From positions 1-5,129 of the forward strand of contig WFNC01000046.1 of the NCBI GenBank assembly GCA_015488785.1: a DNA stretch of 5,129 nucleotides, read 5' to 3'. Position 1 is the first letter of the stretch. Every line of letters starts with the position of its first letter. Shown piece after piece: positions 4,993 through 5,129 of this stretch. Position numbers and translations under genes: made by a program. This DNA is from Flavobacteriales bacterium (lineage in GTDB: Bacteria; Bacteroidota; Bacteroidia; Flavobacteriales_D; Parvicellaceae). The notes under the pieces are model-generated. The model was not told where the DNA came from. It ran no database searches and saw only the letters and a program-made list of their open reading frames with translations.

Positions 4993-5129
4993 ATGAAAAA
5001 TAACTTATGCCCTTGTGGGAAAAATATTGACTATAATAATTGCTGTGGAGCAATTCATCTTTCTAAATCGAAAGCTGAAACGGCTGAAGATTTGATGCGG
5101 TCGAGATACACCGCATTTACTTTGGCAGC
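4993..5129 (+). CDS. ychJ: YchJ-like SEC-C zinc-motif protein, 5' part only
   Basis: Forty-five codons are present and the frame stays open to the window edge. The N-terminus carries the SEC-C-type zinc motif: CPCG (Cys6, Cys8) and CC (Cys17, Cys18) in the spacing C-x-C-x8-CC. It is followed by GAIHLSKSKAETAEDLMRSRYTAF. The block AEDLMRSRYTAF is the hallmark of the YchJ/UPF0225 family, in which this motif leads into an NTF2-like fold. Its cellular role is not settled. The start is supported because the motif normally begins within a few residues of Met1. Possibly separately transcribed from the transporter gene, which ends 72 bases upstream. Confidence 0.88.
   Translation, partial: MKNNLCPCGKNIDYNNCCGAIHLSKSKAETAEDLMRSRYTAFTLA

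Overview
The window looks like chromosome of a Bacteroidota bacterium, most likely a member of the Flavobacteriaceae. The DNA is AT-rich. Ribosome binding sites of the Shine-Dalgarno type are weak or absent. Two spots match the Bacteroidota -7 promoter consensus TAnnTTTG. Several proteins belong to families common in this group (DUF2490 barrel, Haem_bd domain, short lipoproteins with a Cys followed by Lys or Ser). The intergenic DNA carries short degenerate repeats of the kind seen in flavobacteria. All confidently called genes lie on the + strand.

Layout. Positions 1-273 hold an uncertain gene edge and a composite repeat: a 35-bp perfect palindrome followed by AGTCTT-type degenerate tandem repeats. 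At 274-1089 is a lone NqrB/RnfD-like membrane protein without the usual flavin-attachment motif. A good -7 promoter element sits just after it. Then comes a compact four-gene group (1120-2944): a small lipoprotein with a CxxC, a DUF2490 outer-membrane barrel, a short c-type cytochrome lipoprotein (CMPCH) and a membrane-anchored Haem_bd protein (CYDCH). At 2954-3088 the composite repeat occurs again, with an identical palindrome. It is followed directly by a compact, strongly foldable element (3090-3167) resembling a known class of interspersed flavobacterial elements. A second compact group follows (3183-4920): a c-type cytochrome (CNKCH), a His-rich lipoprotein and a VIT1/CCC1-type metal transporter starting at TTG. 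The window ends inside the start of a YchJ-like protein with an N-terminal SEC-C zinc motif.

How the genes may work together. Three separate haem proteins are encoded within 1.6 kb. With the lipoproteins, the barrel, the His-rich metal-binding lipoprotein and the VIT-type exporter, they suggest a cell-envelope function joining electron transfer with transition-metal (probably iron or manganese) handling. This is inference from context. No single gene is proof of it, and the families are individually known. The clearest structure not explained by genes is the pair of composite repeats and the foldable element next to the second copy.
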